Counted from the first letter of the stretch, positions 1 through 6,640 are shown. The stretch is DNA of 15,888 nucleotides from Alphaproteobacteria bacterium (GCA_017308345.1 JAFKFE010001202.1:1-15888); one strand, 5' to 3'. Translations and numbers: made by a program. The notes: a model not told the origin generated them from the letters alone.

Positions 1-2
1 CC

Positions 3-644
3 TCAAGCTCCGGAACGGGGCGTCAGACCCAGCAGAAGAGTCGCGACGCAACCATCCGCGACCTCCTCCGCCGAGAGCGATCCGGCGGGGTCGTACCAGC
101 GCGCTATCCAGTTCAGCGCGCCCGTCAGGGTGAACGTCACGATCTTGGGATCGCCTGCCGCAAGCGAGCCGTCCCGCATACCGTCGGCGACGACGCGCCG
201 CACCGTATGATCGATCTCGCGCTTGAGAGCCCGAAACTGGGTCTTGGCCGGCGGCGACAATTCGTGATCGGCGGTGCGCGTGACGCAAATGCCGAAATCC
301 TGCGTCATGATGATCGCATAGCGGCGCATCAGCGCCTTCAGCCGGTCGAACCCGCTGCCGCCATTGCGCTCGACCGTCTCGGCGGCCACGCGGATCCCGT
401 CCAGGCCCAGCCGGACGCATTCGAACAGTATCTCATCCTTGTTCGCGAAATAGTGGTAGATCGTCGGCTTCGTCACATTCAGCGACGCCGCCACCTCGTC
501 CAGCGACGTGGCATGAAACCCCTTGCGGTTGAAGGCCTGCACCGCTGCGTGGAGAACGGCCTCGCGTTTCACGGCGCGGTCCCGCTTCCTCTCATGCTTT
601 GCTGGCCAGGGCGATGCTGGCTCCGCGAGTGAAAGCGCGCTCAT
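3..644 (-). CDS. TetR/AcrR-family transcriptional repressor
   Basis: A 213-residue cytoplasmic DNA-binding regulator. The N-terminal TetR_N domain spans about residues 26-72, with the helix-turn-helix around residues 46-67 containing the typical block VTKPTIYHYFANKDEIL. The remainder is a helical ligand-binding and dimerisation domain. An N-terminal extension of about 20 basic residues precedes the HTH domain. The ATG start at 644 is preceded on the minus strand by GGAAAA about seven bases upstream. The gene ends two bases inside the window edge. Its promoter region carries two dyads of the form TTACT-N4-AGTAR, so autorepression is likely. No gene is transcribed divergently within 400 bp, so its other targets are unknown, possibly beyond the left edge. 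The family call is firm; the ligand is unknown. Confidence 0.93.
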   Translation of the reverse strand: MSALSLAEPASPWPAKHERKRDRAVKREAVLHAAVQAFNRKGFHATSLDEVAASLNVTKPTIYHYFANKDEILFECVRLGLDGIRVAAETVERNGGSGFDRLKALMRRYAIIMTQDFGICVTRTADHELSPPAKTQFRALKREIDHTVRRVVADGMRDGSLAAGDPKIVTFTLTGALNWIARWYDPAGSLSAEEVADGCVATLLLGLTPRSGA

Positions 645-667
645 TCGTTTTCCAACCGGTAGACTAG

Positions 668-699
668 TTACTCATGAGTAGTATTTTACTGATAAGTAA
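668..699. promoter_or_regulatory. Tandem TetR operator (two TTACT-N4-AGTAR dyads)
   Basis: Two dyads of the same format are seen: TTACT-CATG-AGTAG at 668-681 and TTACT-GATA-AGTAA at 686-699. Their starts are exactly 18 bp apart. One lies inside the -35/-10 spacer of the predicted tetR promoter and the other overlaps the -10 and start region, where a bound repressor would block RNA polymerase. The first contains the perfect 12-bp palindrome TACTCATGAGTA at 669-680. Short dyads next to their own gene are usual for TetR repressors. Assignment to this regulator is inference from position. Confidence 0.65.
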
Positions 700-707
700 C
701 CTGTCAA
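679..707 (-). promoter_or_regulatory. Predicted sigma70-type promoter of the tetR gene
   Basis: On the minus strand a perfect TTGACA (-35, plus positions 702-707) is followed by a 17-base AT-rich spacer and ATACTA (679-684). The -10 hexamer is weak and could shift by a base (AATACT or TACTAC). The gene starts 35 bases downstream of this -10. The promoter is overlaid by the two TTACT-N4-AGTAR dyads. Confidence 0.55.
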
Positions 708-1062
708 TGCCTCTCTCGTCGGCTTGCACCGCATTCGCCCGACGGCGCATCGGTTTGTCTGTTTCGGAATCCCGGCTTCGGTTTCGGCGAAGGCGGTCAA
801 GCCTTCCTGGTCACCGGGCGCAAACGGCGGATGGAACAGACGGCGTTTGAAGCAGGAACTCAGCAACCTTGGCCGCCGCCGCGCAGGGACGTCGTCAAAG
901 GATCCGGATTATCGGCTTGAACTCGCCCGAAAGGGAACGCGGCCGGTATCCTGCGCGGCGAGAATCCCAGCGACGGGGATTCCGCCAGCATCTGGCCATC
1001 CCGACGCGGAGCGCCCTGCGCGGCCTACACTTCGCCAAAAGCGCGACCGAGAGGCCGCGGCG
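700..1062. other. Intergenic region without a convincing gene
   Basis: This stretch lies between the tetR promoter and the end of the ftsZ-like gene. Open frames here have no family resemblance, no good ribosome binding site and no support over other frames. I see no tRNA, no long repeat, no transposon end and no strong hairpin with a T-tract. It may hold the 3' untranslated region of the ftsZ-like transcript. Confidence 0.5.
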
Positions 1063-2055
1063 TCAGGCGATCCTTTGCTCGAACTGCGCGATGTCCGCGT
1101 TCTTGCGCAGGCCCGTCGCGACGACGGACACGCGGAACTTTCCAGCCAAAGCCTGGTCGAAGATGGCGCCGACGATGATGTCGGCATCGGCGTCGACCTC
1201 CTCGCGTATCCGCGTCGCCGCTTCATCGACCTCGAACAGCGTCATGTCCATGCCGCCGCTGATCGAGACCAGCAGCCCCCTGGCGCCGGTCATGGACGCT
1301 TCGTCCAGGAGCGGATTGGCGATTGCCGCCTCGGCGGCCGTCCGTGCGCGTCCCTCGCCCGAGGCCTCGCCGGTGCCCATCATCGCCGGGCCCATGTCCC
1401 GCATGACCGACTTGACGTCGGCGAAATCGAGATTGATCAGGCCTTCCTTGACGATGAGGTCCGTGATGCAGCCGACACCGGCGTAGAGGACACGGTCCGC
1501 CATGGCGAAGGCGTCGGCGAACGTGGTCTTGGCATCGGCGACCCTGAAGAGGTTCTGGTTCGGGATGACGATCACGGTGTCGGCGCTTTCGCGCAGGCGT
1601 TCTATGCCCTGCTCGGCCGCCTGGGTCCTGCGCTTGCCTTCGAACATGAAGGGCTTGGTGACGACGGCCACCGTCAAGATGCCGGCGTCGCGCGCGGCGC
1701 GCGCAATCACCGGTGCGGCGCCGGTCCCCGTACCGCCTCCCATGCCGGCGGTGATGAAACACATATGCGTTCCGGCCAGATGATCCATGATCTCGTCTAT
1801 GGACTCCTCGGCGGCGGCGCTTCCGACCTGAGGAAGAGATCCGGCGCCCAGGCCCTCGGTCACATGCGCGCCCAACTGGATCAGCCGCGACGCCTTCGAC
1901 ATGGTGAGCGCCTGGGCATCGGTGTTGGCGACGACGAACTCGACGCCCTGCAAGCCTTCGGCGATCATGTTGTTGACGGCGTTGCCGCCCGCGCCGCCGA
2001 CCCCGACAACGGTGATCTTGGGCCTCATCTCCAGGATTTCCGGCTTGGCGGTCAT
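1063..2055 (-). CDS. ftsZ: FtsZ-like GTPase, tail-less (FtsZ2-type)
   Basis: A tubulin-like GTPase of 330 residues. The N-terminal GTP-binding domain has the phosphate-binding segment [13 protein letters not shown] (about 18-30), the tubulin signature GGGTGTG (106-112) and the base-contacting PNQNLF (165-170). The synergy loop NLDFAD (208-213) is intact, so GTP hydrolysis in a filament is expected. The protein stops at about residue 330, right after the C-terminal globular domain. Both the variable linker and the conserved C-terminal peptide that binds FtsA and other partners are missing. Essential rhizobial FtsZ proteins are far longer. A naturally short second FtsZ is known in Sinorhizobium meliloti, so this is probably a paralogue and not the main division protein. 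No ftsA, ftsQ or mur gene is near. The ribosome binding site is weak (AGAAAG about nine bases upstream). Confidence 0.93.
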   Translation of the reverse strand: MTAKPEILEMRPKITVVGVGGAGGNAVNNMIAEGLQGVEFVVANTDAQALTMSKASRLIQLGAHVTEGLGAGSLPQVGSAAAEESIDEIMDHLAGTHMCFITAGMGGGTGTGAAPVIARAARDAGILTVAVVTKPFMFEGKRRTQAAEQGIERLRESADTVIVIPNQNLFRVADAKTTFADAFAMADRVLYAGVGCITDLIVKEGLINLDFADVKSVMRDMGPAMMGTGEASGEGRARTAAEAAIANPLLDEASMTGARGLLVSISGGMDMTLFEVDEAATRIREEVDADADIIVGAIFDQALAGKFRVSVVATGLRKNADIAQFEQRIA

Positions 2056-2233
2056 TTTTTCAATCTTTCTACCGAAAGCACCTGCCGCTCCGCCGCACGG
2101 TCATGCGGAACCGGAACAACGAGCACACGAATCAGGCGATCCCCACCAGCGACAGGGAATCAGAGCGGGCGCCTCCCTGCAAGGTCCGCCGAGCATATGC
2201 AAGCGCAATGCCCCTGCGTTTGAACAGAAAGGT

Positions 2234-2247
2234 TCCGGGTGCCCGGA
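2234..2247. terminator. Short GC hairpin downstream of the racemase-like gene
   Basis: A perfect inverted repeat, TCCGGG-TG-CCCGGA, lies about 30 bases beyond the stop codon of the minus-strand racemase-like gene. On that strand it is followed by ACCTTTCTG, only a poor T-tract. It could be a weak terminator or transcript end between this gene and the ftsZ-like gene. The rest of 2056-2277 shows no gene and presumably contains the ftsZ-like promoter. Confidence 0.3.
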
Positions 2248-2277
2248 TGCTCCGAGGCGACGCCGTTGCAGGAAGTT

Positions 2278-3318
2278 CTATTGCGTCACCGAGGTCGAGG
2301 TGCCCCAGGTGTCCGACAGCACATAGCCTTGCGGATACGGGTCCGTCGGATCGAGATAGTAGTTGTGCTCGCCCGTGATCCAGGCGCGGCCGGTGATCTC
2401 GGGAACGATCGCCTTGCGTCCTGCGATTTCGGTCAGTTCGACAATTCTGCCGGTGAAGCGGGAGCCGATGATCGATTCATGGATCAGGACGTCGCCGGCG
2501 CTCATCAGGCCACGCGCCTGCAGCACGGCCATGCGGGCCGAGGTGCCGGTTCCAGTCGGGCTGCGGTCGGAGCGTCCGGGCGAGACGATGCAGGTGTTGC
2601 GCGTGACCTTGCCCGCCCCCTGGAACGGCATGGCGAACTGCACGATCGAGACGCCGCGCACATTGTCGAATTCGGGATGCACGACATCGAGCTGTTCGCG
2701 CGCCGCGCGCCGAACTCTCTCTCCGGCCACCGCAAGGTCGCGCGCCTCGTCGGGAACGACCGAGAAGCCGAGCGCGGCGGCGTCGACGATCGCGTAGAAC
2801 ATCCCGCCATAGGCGATATCGACCTTCAGCGTTGCAAGCCCCTCGACCTCGATATTGGCGTCGAGGCGCTCGGCGAAAGCGGGCGCGTTGCGGAACGTGA
2901 TCGACAGGCATTTGCCGTCGCGGCATTCGGCGCGCACCTCGATGACGCCGCCCGGCATGTCCAGCTTGAAGCGCGTCTCCGGCTCGTTCATCGGCACCAT
3001 GCCGGTCTCCAGCAGCACGGTGGCGACACAGATCGTGTTGGAGCCGGACATCGGCGGGTACTCCGTCGGCTCCATGATGATCGCGCCGGCGGCGCAATCC
3101 TCGCGCGTCGAAGGCACCAGGAGATTGACATGCCGGGCGACGCTGCCGCGCGGCTCGCAGATCAGCATGCGCCTTACATGGTCGTGATCGCGTTCCATCG
3201 TGATCATCTTTTCCATCATGGTGCGGCCTGCCGGCGGCAGCACGCCACCCACGATGACATCGCCGACCTCGCCCTCGGCATGGCAGCCGACGACGCGGAT
3301 GCTGGTTCTGGTACGCAT
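2278..3318 (-). CDS. Proline racemase-superfamily enzyme, Ser/Thr active-site variant
   Basis: A 346-residue cytoplasmic protein with the proline racemase fold (two alpha/beta halves with the active site between them). In characterised racemases and 4-hydroxyproline epimerases the catalytic bases are cysteines in MCGH and DRSPCGTG motifs. Here the motifs read PPMSGSNT (Ser91) and SDRSPTGTGTSAR (Thr255), so both cysteines are gone. Cys/Thr members are known as trans-3-hydroxy-L-proline dehydratases, so this Ser/Thr form may be a dehydratase or act on another imino acid. Substrate-loop sequence around DRSP-TGTGTSA and the C-terminal ITGEHNYYLDPTDPYPQGY are otherwise well conserved. The ATG start has AGGGAG about nine bases upstream. 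The gene is divergent from the DapA-like deaminase gene across 100 bp, a pairing that favours hydroxyproline-like catabolism. The superfamily is sure; the reaction is not. Confidence 0.9.
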   Translation of the reverse strand: MRTRTSIRVVGCHAEGEVGDVIVGGVLPPAGRTMMEKMITMERDHDHVRRMLICEPRGSVARHVNLLVPSTREDCAAGAIIMEPTEYPPMSGSNTICVATVLLETGMVPMNEPETRFKLDMPGGVIEVRAECRDGKCLSITFRNAPAFAERLDANIEVEGLATLKVDIAYGGMFYAIVDAAALGFSVVPDEARDLAVAGERVRRAAREQLDVVHPEFDNVRGVSIVQFAMPFQGAGKVTRNTCIVSPGRSDRSPTGTGTSARMAVLQARGLMSAGDVLIHESIIGSRFTGRIVELTEIAGRKAIVPEITGRAWITGEHNYYLDPTDPYPQGYVLSDTWGTSTSVTQ

Positions 3319-3348
3319 TGTTCGTTTCTCCCTGTCGGCCGCTACTAT

Positions 3349-3363
3349 CCGCTTGGCAAGCGG
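3349..3363. promoter_or_regulatory. 15-bp palindrome in the racemase/deaminase divergent promoter region
   Basis: The perfect dyad CCGCTTG-G-CAAGCGG lies within the 100-bp gap between two divergently transcribed genes, 30 bases from one start codon and 55 from the other. This placement suits an operator controlling both genes. No clear -35/-10 pair could be assigned. Which regulator binds is unknown; the TetR, GntR and LysR proteins of this window are candidates. Confidence 0.45.
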
Positions 3364-3418
3364 TGCTGCTTCGGGACAAACTGCTCAATCTGCGTGCCAG
3401 CCTCAAGGAGAATCCCAA

Positions 3419-4378
3419 ATGACCGCCAACGTTTTTTCCGGCTGCATGCCGGCGCTCATGACACCCTGCACCAATGACCGGCTTCCCGACTTCGATGCCC
3501 TGGTGCGCAAGGGGCGCGAATTGATCGCAGCCGGCATGTCTGCCGTCGTCTATTGCGGTTCCATGGGCGACTGGCCGCTGCTCAGCGACGCGCAGCGCAT
3601 GGAAGGCGTCGAGCGCCTGGTGAAGGCCGGCGTGCCGGTGATCGTCGGCACCGGCGCGGTCAACACCGCCAGCGCCGTGGCCCACGCCGCGCACGCCCAG
3701 AAGGTCGGCGCGCGGGGCCTGATGGTGATCCCGCGCGTCTTGTCGCGCGGTCCGTCCGTCACCGCGCAGCGCCACCACTTCAAGGCGATCCTTGCCGCCG
3801 CTCCCGACCTGCCCGCCGTCATCTACAACAGCCCCTATTACGGCTTTGCCACGCGCGCCGACCTCTTCTTCGCGCTGCGGGCCGAACATCCAAACCTGGT
3901 CGGCTTCAAGGAGTTCGGCGGTCCGTCGGATCTGCTTTATGCGGCCGAAAACATCACCAGCCGGGACGACGGGGTTGCGCTGATGATCGGCGTCGACACT
4001 GCCGTCTTCCACGGCTTCGTCAATTGCGGAGCCTCCGGCGCGATCACCGGCATCGGCAACGTGCTGCCCGAGGAAGTGCTGCATCTGGCAGGCCTCAGCC
4101 AGGCCGCGGCGAAAGGCGATGCCGAAGCGCGCCGGCTGGCGCAGGAGTTGGACGCCGCGCTGGCGATGCTGTCCTCTTTCGACGAAGGCCCGGACCTGGT
4201 GCTTTATTTCAAGCATATGATGGTGCTGAAGGGTAACCCCGAATACAGGCTGCACTTCAACCCGACGGATGCGCTGAGCGACAGCCAGCGCGGCTACGCC
4301 GAGGCACAGCTCAAACTGTTCGATGCCTGGTACGCCCAGTGGTCGAGGCAGCCCGCTACGGCGAGATACGCAGCCTGA
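3419..4378 (+). CDS. DapA-family lyase, probable pyrroline-4-hydroxy-2-carboxylate deaminase
   Basis: A 319-residue TIM-barrel enzyme of the dihydrodipicolinate synthase/N-acetylneuraminate lyase family. The Schiff-base lysine is Lys164 in LVGFKEFGG and the catalytic tyrosine is Tyr136 in VIYNSPYYG. The loop YCGSMGDWPLL (45-55) replaces the usual GTTGE motif of true DapA, which argues against lysine biosynthesis. From memory, this sequence closely resembles the rhizobial hydroxyproline-pathway deaminase, which converts delta1-pyrroline-4-hydroxy-2-carboxylate to 2-oxoglutarate semialdehyde and ammonia. The neighbouring racemase-superfamily gene supports that role. I chose the ATG at 3419, with AAGGAG eight bases upstream; the open frame continues upstream but those residues do not resemble the family. 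No 2-oxoglutarate semialdehyde dehydrogenase is in the window. The family is firm; the reaction is likely. Confidence 0.88.
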   Translation: MTANVFSGCMPALMTPCTNDRLPDFDALVRKGRELIAAGMSAVVYCGSMGDWPLLSDAQRMEGVERLVKAGVPVIVGTGAVNTASAVAHAAHAQKVGARGLMVIPRVLSRGPSVTAQRHHFKAILAAAPDLPAVIYNSPYYGFATRADLFFALRAEHPNLVGFKEFGGPSDLLYAAENITSRDDGVALMIGVDTAVFHGFVNCGASGAITGIGNVLPEEVLHLAGLSQAAAKGDAEARRLAQELDAALAMLSSFDEGPDLVLYFKHMMVLKGNPEYRLHFNPTDALSDSQRGYAEAQLKLFDAWYAQWSRQPATARYAA

Positions 4379-4504
4379 GCCGGTTGACTTGAGGCCGCCA
4401 GGCCGGTCGCAATGGCGATTGGCGGCGGCCTCCGCCCCAAGCAGGTTCCGCAAAAGTGCCCTACGGTTTTTGCGATCAGAACCCGCGGAACCAACAGAGC
4501 ATAG

Positions 4505-4538
4505 GCGGATATTCGTGGGGCATCCCACGAATATCCGC
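4505..4538. terminator. Perfect 15-bp stem hairpin between convergent genes
   Basis: GCGGATATTCGTGGG (4505-4519) and CCCACGAATATCCGC (4524-4538) pair perfectly around the four-base loop GCAT. The stem abuts the TAA stop (complement of 4539-4541) of the minus-strand FAD gene and can extend by a few weaker pairs into it. The deaminase gene converges from the other side, ending at 4378. The position suits a bidirectional transcript end. Neither flank has a real T-tract, so it may protect 3' ends and not act as a classical intrinsic terminator. Confidence 0.55.
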
Positions 4539-5756
4539 TTAGATCACCGCTTCTTCCAGGAATGGCTCATTGCGCGGGATGCGTTCGTAGCGGAATGGCG
4601 ACAGGTCGAGCGTCTGGAAGGCGCCGTGGATGATCAGTTCCGACACCGCCCGGCCGACCGCCGGCGACTGCTGCAGGCCGTGGCCTGAAAACCCGTTGGC
4701 GAACATGAAGTTCTTCACTTGCGGGTGGAAGCCGACGATGCCGTTGTGGTCGAGCATGTTGTATTCGTAGTGCCCGGTCCAGCTCGTCTGAACCTTCAGC
4801 GCGTCGAAAGCCGGGATGCGGTGCCACAGCGCCGGCCAGATATAATCGTCGAATTCCTCGAAATGCATTTCGAAGTCGTCATAGTCGGCCGGCCCGTCGC
4901 CTTGCGGCGTGTTGCCGGTGAGGAAGAGTTCGCCCTCCGGACGCACGAACGTGCCCGAAAGATCGATGACATTGGGCATGCGGCCCGGGATCGGATTGGC
5001 GCTGGCGAACACGAAGCTGTAGCGCTTGTAGGGCGCGACCGGAATGGACAGCCCGGCCATGGCGGCGACCTGCTGCGCACGCGGCCCTGCGGCGTTGACC
5101 AGCGTGCCGCAGGCCACCGTTTCGCCGGTCGCCAGGCGCGCCGAGACGACCCGCCCATCGGCGAGGTCCAACCCCGTCACGGCATTGTCGATATATTCGA
5201 CGCCGCTGGCGCGGGCGGCGCGACGGAACCCGTTGAGCAGCCCCATGGAATCGAACCAGCCCTCTTCGCGCGAACCCCACGAGCCGCCGCCGAGATCGTC
5301 GACATTCAGCCACGGAAAGCGTTCCTTCAGGGCGCCCGGCTCGAGGAAGACGGTGTGGGCGCCGAGGCTGCGCTGCAGCTCGACCCGTTCGCGCGCCGCC
5401 TCCACGCCCTCGGGCGAGCAGCAATAGAGATATCCGTGTTCCTTGAAGCCGAGATCGGGCGCCGGCTCATCCATGTAGAAAGGCGCCATCCGCTCGGCAA
5501 AACCACGGATGATCTCGATGCCGAACTGGCTGATCTTCACATTGATCGGATTGGAATATTGCTGGCGGATGGCGCTGGTTGAGAGCGCGGTGGAAGAAAA
5601 GGTGTAGCTTGAATCGCGCTCGACCACGAGGATCGAGGCGCCGCTGCCCAGCGCCTGGCTCAGCCAATATGCCGTCGACGAGCCGACGACCGCACCGCCG
5701 ACGATGACGATGTCATACGCATTGCGCGACAGTGCTTTGTAAGGAGGGATTGCCAT
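4539..5756 (-). CDS. FAD-dependent oxidoreductase, DAO family
   Basis: A 405-residue flavoprotein of the D-amino-acid oxidase/sarcosine oxidase group. The Rossmann motif is VIVGGAVVGSSTAYWL (17-32), with the ribose-binding Glu46 in VVERD. Further family signs are STSAIRQQYS (59-68) and, near the C-terminus, ANGFSGHGLQQSPAVGRA, which closes over the flavin. It should oxidise a C-N bond of an amino or imino acid to an imine. No transmembrane segment or signal peptide is seen. It is the second gene of an operon with the aldolase: the gap is eight bases, and its AGGAAA ribosome binding site overlaps the upstream stop codon. A RidA-family gene in the divergent operon would fit removal of the imine product. 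D-hydroxyproline dehydrogenase is possible given the neighbouring racemase-like and deaminase genes, but a sarcosine- or N-methyl-amino-acid-type oxidase is equally compatible. Confidence 0.9.
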   Translation of the reverse strand: MAIPPYKALSRNAYDIVIVGGAVVGSSTAYWLSQALGSGASILVVERDSSYTFSSTALSTSAIRQQYSNPINVKISQFGIEIIRGFAERMAPFYMDEPAPDLGFKEHGYLYCCSPEGVEAARERVELQRSLGAHTVFLEPGALKERFPWLNVDDLGGGSWGSREEGWFDSMGLLNGFRRAARASGVEYIDNAVTGLDLADGRVVSARLATGETVACGTLVNAAGPRAQQVAAMAGLSIPVAPYKRYSFVFASANPIPGRMPNVIDLSGTFVRPEGELFLTGNTPQGDGPADYDDFEMHFEEFDDYIWPALWHRIPAFDALKVQTSWTGHYEYNMLDHNGIVGFHPQVKNFMFANGFSGHGLQQSPAVGRAVSELIIHGAFQTLDLSPFRYERIPRNEPFLEEAVI

Positions 5757-5764
5757 GACTTTTC

Positions 5765-6529
5765 CTAGCGGTTGAACGAAGCGATCAGGTTGTCCGAACC
5801 CCGCGCCAGCAGGCCGAGATCGGAGCCGACGGCGACCATGGTGAAGCCGTCGGCGAGGTAGCGGTCCGCGTCGGCCTTCACGGGAGCCAGGATGCCGCTG
5901 GCCTTGCTTGCCGAGGCGGCAGCCTCACGCACGGAAGCGATCGCCTCCTGCACATTGGTTGCCCCAGGATTTCCCATGGAGCCCATATTCGTGGAAAGAT
6001 CGCCGGGACCGACGAAGAGAACATCGACGCCTTCCACCGCCGCGATCTCGGCGGCATTGGCCACGCCGGTTTCGTCCTCGATCTGCACGGCCAGAAGCTG
6101 CTGCTCGCGGGCCTTGGCGTGATAGCCGGCGATGCGGCCGAAGGCGTTGGCGCGGTGGCCGACCGAGAAGCCGCGGAAGCCGCCCGGCGCATAGGTCATG
6201 GCAGCGACGATGGCACGCGCCTGATCGGCGGTGCGTACATTCGGGATCATCAGGCTGCGCGCGCCGATATCCAGCGCCTGCTTCATCAGATTGGGATCGT
6301 CCGACGGCAGGCGCACCACCGCCTCGCAAGGGAATGCCGCCGCAACCTGCAACTGCGCCATGATGCTGCGAAGATCGTTGGGGCTATGCTCGCCGTCGAC
6401 CAGCAGCCAGCCTGCGCCTGAGCCGGCGACGACTTCGGTGGTGAGTGCCGAGGCCAGCGAGCACCAGATGCCGATATGGGCCCGGCCGGCCTGTACGGCC
6501 GCCTTCAGCGAATTGACGCGCTCCTGCAT
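5765..6529 (-). CDS. HpcH/HpaI-family class II aldolase
   Basis: A 254-residue TIM-barrel aldolase that splits 2-keto-3-deoxy or 4-hydroxy-2-keto acids into pyruvate and an aldehyde with a divalent metal. By comparison with HpcH I identify the catalytic His48 (LLVDGEHSPND), Arg73 (VVRLP), and metal ligands Glu151 (VQIEDETG) and Asp177 (VGPGDLS). I chose the ATG at 6529, with AGGAGA about ten bases upstream on the minus strand. An in-frame TTG at 6598 would place the promoter and operator inside the gene and was dismissed. It is the first gene of the operon with the FAD oxidoreductase. It is divergent from a tartronate-semialdehyde-reductase-like gene, as in glucarate/galactarate-type pathways where a GarL-like aldolase feeds a GarR-like reductase. 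The exact keto acid is unknown. Confidence 0.92.
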   Translation of the reverse strand: MQERVNSLKAAVQAGRAHIGIWCSLASALTTEVVAGSGAGWLLVDGEHSPNDLRSIMAQLQVAAAFPCEAVVRLPSDDPNLMKQALDIGARSLMIPNVRTADQARAIVAAMTYAPGGFRGFSVGHRANAFGRIAGYHAKAREQQLLAVQIEDETGVANAAEIAAVEGVDVLFVGPGDLSTNMGSMGNPGATNVQEAIASVREAAASASKASGILAPVKADADRYLADGFTMVAVGSDLGLLARGSDNLIASFNR

Positions 6530-6563
6530 TTTGCGATCGGTCTCCTGCCGGAAAGAAGGTGCA

Positions 6564-6591
6564 TTGAAATTTGTATGATGTCCTATATCAT
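6564..6591 (+). promoter_or_regulatory. Predicted promoter of the 6641-10350 operon
   Basis: TTGAAA (6564-6569), a 16-base spacer and TATCAT (6586-6591) form a plausible sigma70-type promoter facing right, about 50 bases before the first start codon. It overlaps almost completely the opposite promoter and the dyad at 6573-6593. The match to consensus is moderate. Confidence 0.45.
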
Positions 6592-6598
6592 ACGTCAA
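6570..6598 (-). promoter_or_regulatory. Predicted promoter of the aldolase-FAD operon
   Basis: On the minus strand TTGACG (6593-6598) is followed by a 17-base spacer and TACAAA (6570-6575). The start codon of the aldolase gene lies about 40 bases further on. The spacer and the edges of both hexamers are covered by a 21-bp dyad, which suggests repressor control. Confidence 0.55.
6573..6593. promoter_or_regulatory. 21-bp dyad operator shared by divergent operons
   Basis: GTATGAT-N7-ATCATAC is a perfect inverted repeat centred between the aldolase-FAD operon and the dehydrogenase operon. It coincides with two back-to-back promoter predictions. The most likely ligand is the GntR/FCD regulator at 9562-10350, the last gene of one of the two operons; that link is inference. 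FCD regulators usually bind a short AT-containing palindrome of this kind. Confidence 0.65.
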
Positions 6599-6640
6599 AC
6601 TTGAGCTGCAAGGCGCTGTAACGCCCTACTGGAGTTTCGC

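Noticed and set aside
205..211. GTATGAT as a second GntR half-site
   Set aside because: Single half-site inside the TetR coding sequence with no matching ATCATAC partner.
672..866. 64-codon minus-strand open frame upstream of tetR
   Set aside because: No family resemblance and it ends inside the tetR operator region; probably chance.
1063..2055. Short FtsZ as a frameshifted pseudogene
   Set aside because: All GTPase motifs are intact, the end falls at the domain boundary, naturally short FtsZ paralogues are known in rhizobia, and no linker or tail sequence is recognisable downstream.
724..2223. Long plus-strand open frame opposite the ftsZ-like gene
   Set aside because: Arginine-, aspartate- and glycine-rich composition typical of an antisense frame in GC-rich DNA; the opposite strand encodes a clear FtsZ.
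3419..4378. Annotation as lysine-biosynthetic dapA
   Set aside because: The usual GTTGE substrate motif is replaced by CGSMGDW and the neighbours are catabolic, not biosynthetic.
4391..4432. Nine-base-pair hairpin GAGGCCGCC/GGCGGCCTC after the deaminase gene as a terminator
   Set aside because: Long loop, no T-tract and high local GC make chance pairing likely; the perfect hairpin at 4505-4538 is a better transcript end.
2477..4528. Very long minus-strand open frame spanning two genes
   Set aside because: It is antisense to the DapA-like gene and out of frame with the racemase-like gene; no domain is recognisable.
6530..6598. Upstream in-frame TTG extending the aldolase by 23 residues
   Set aside because: The added codons cover the predicted promoter and the 21-bp dyad and do not resemble the family N-terminus; the ATG at 6529 has AGGAGA at a suitable distance.
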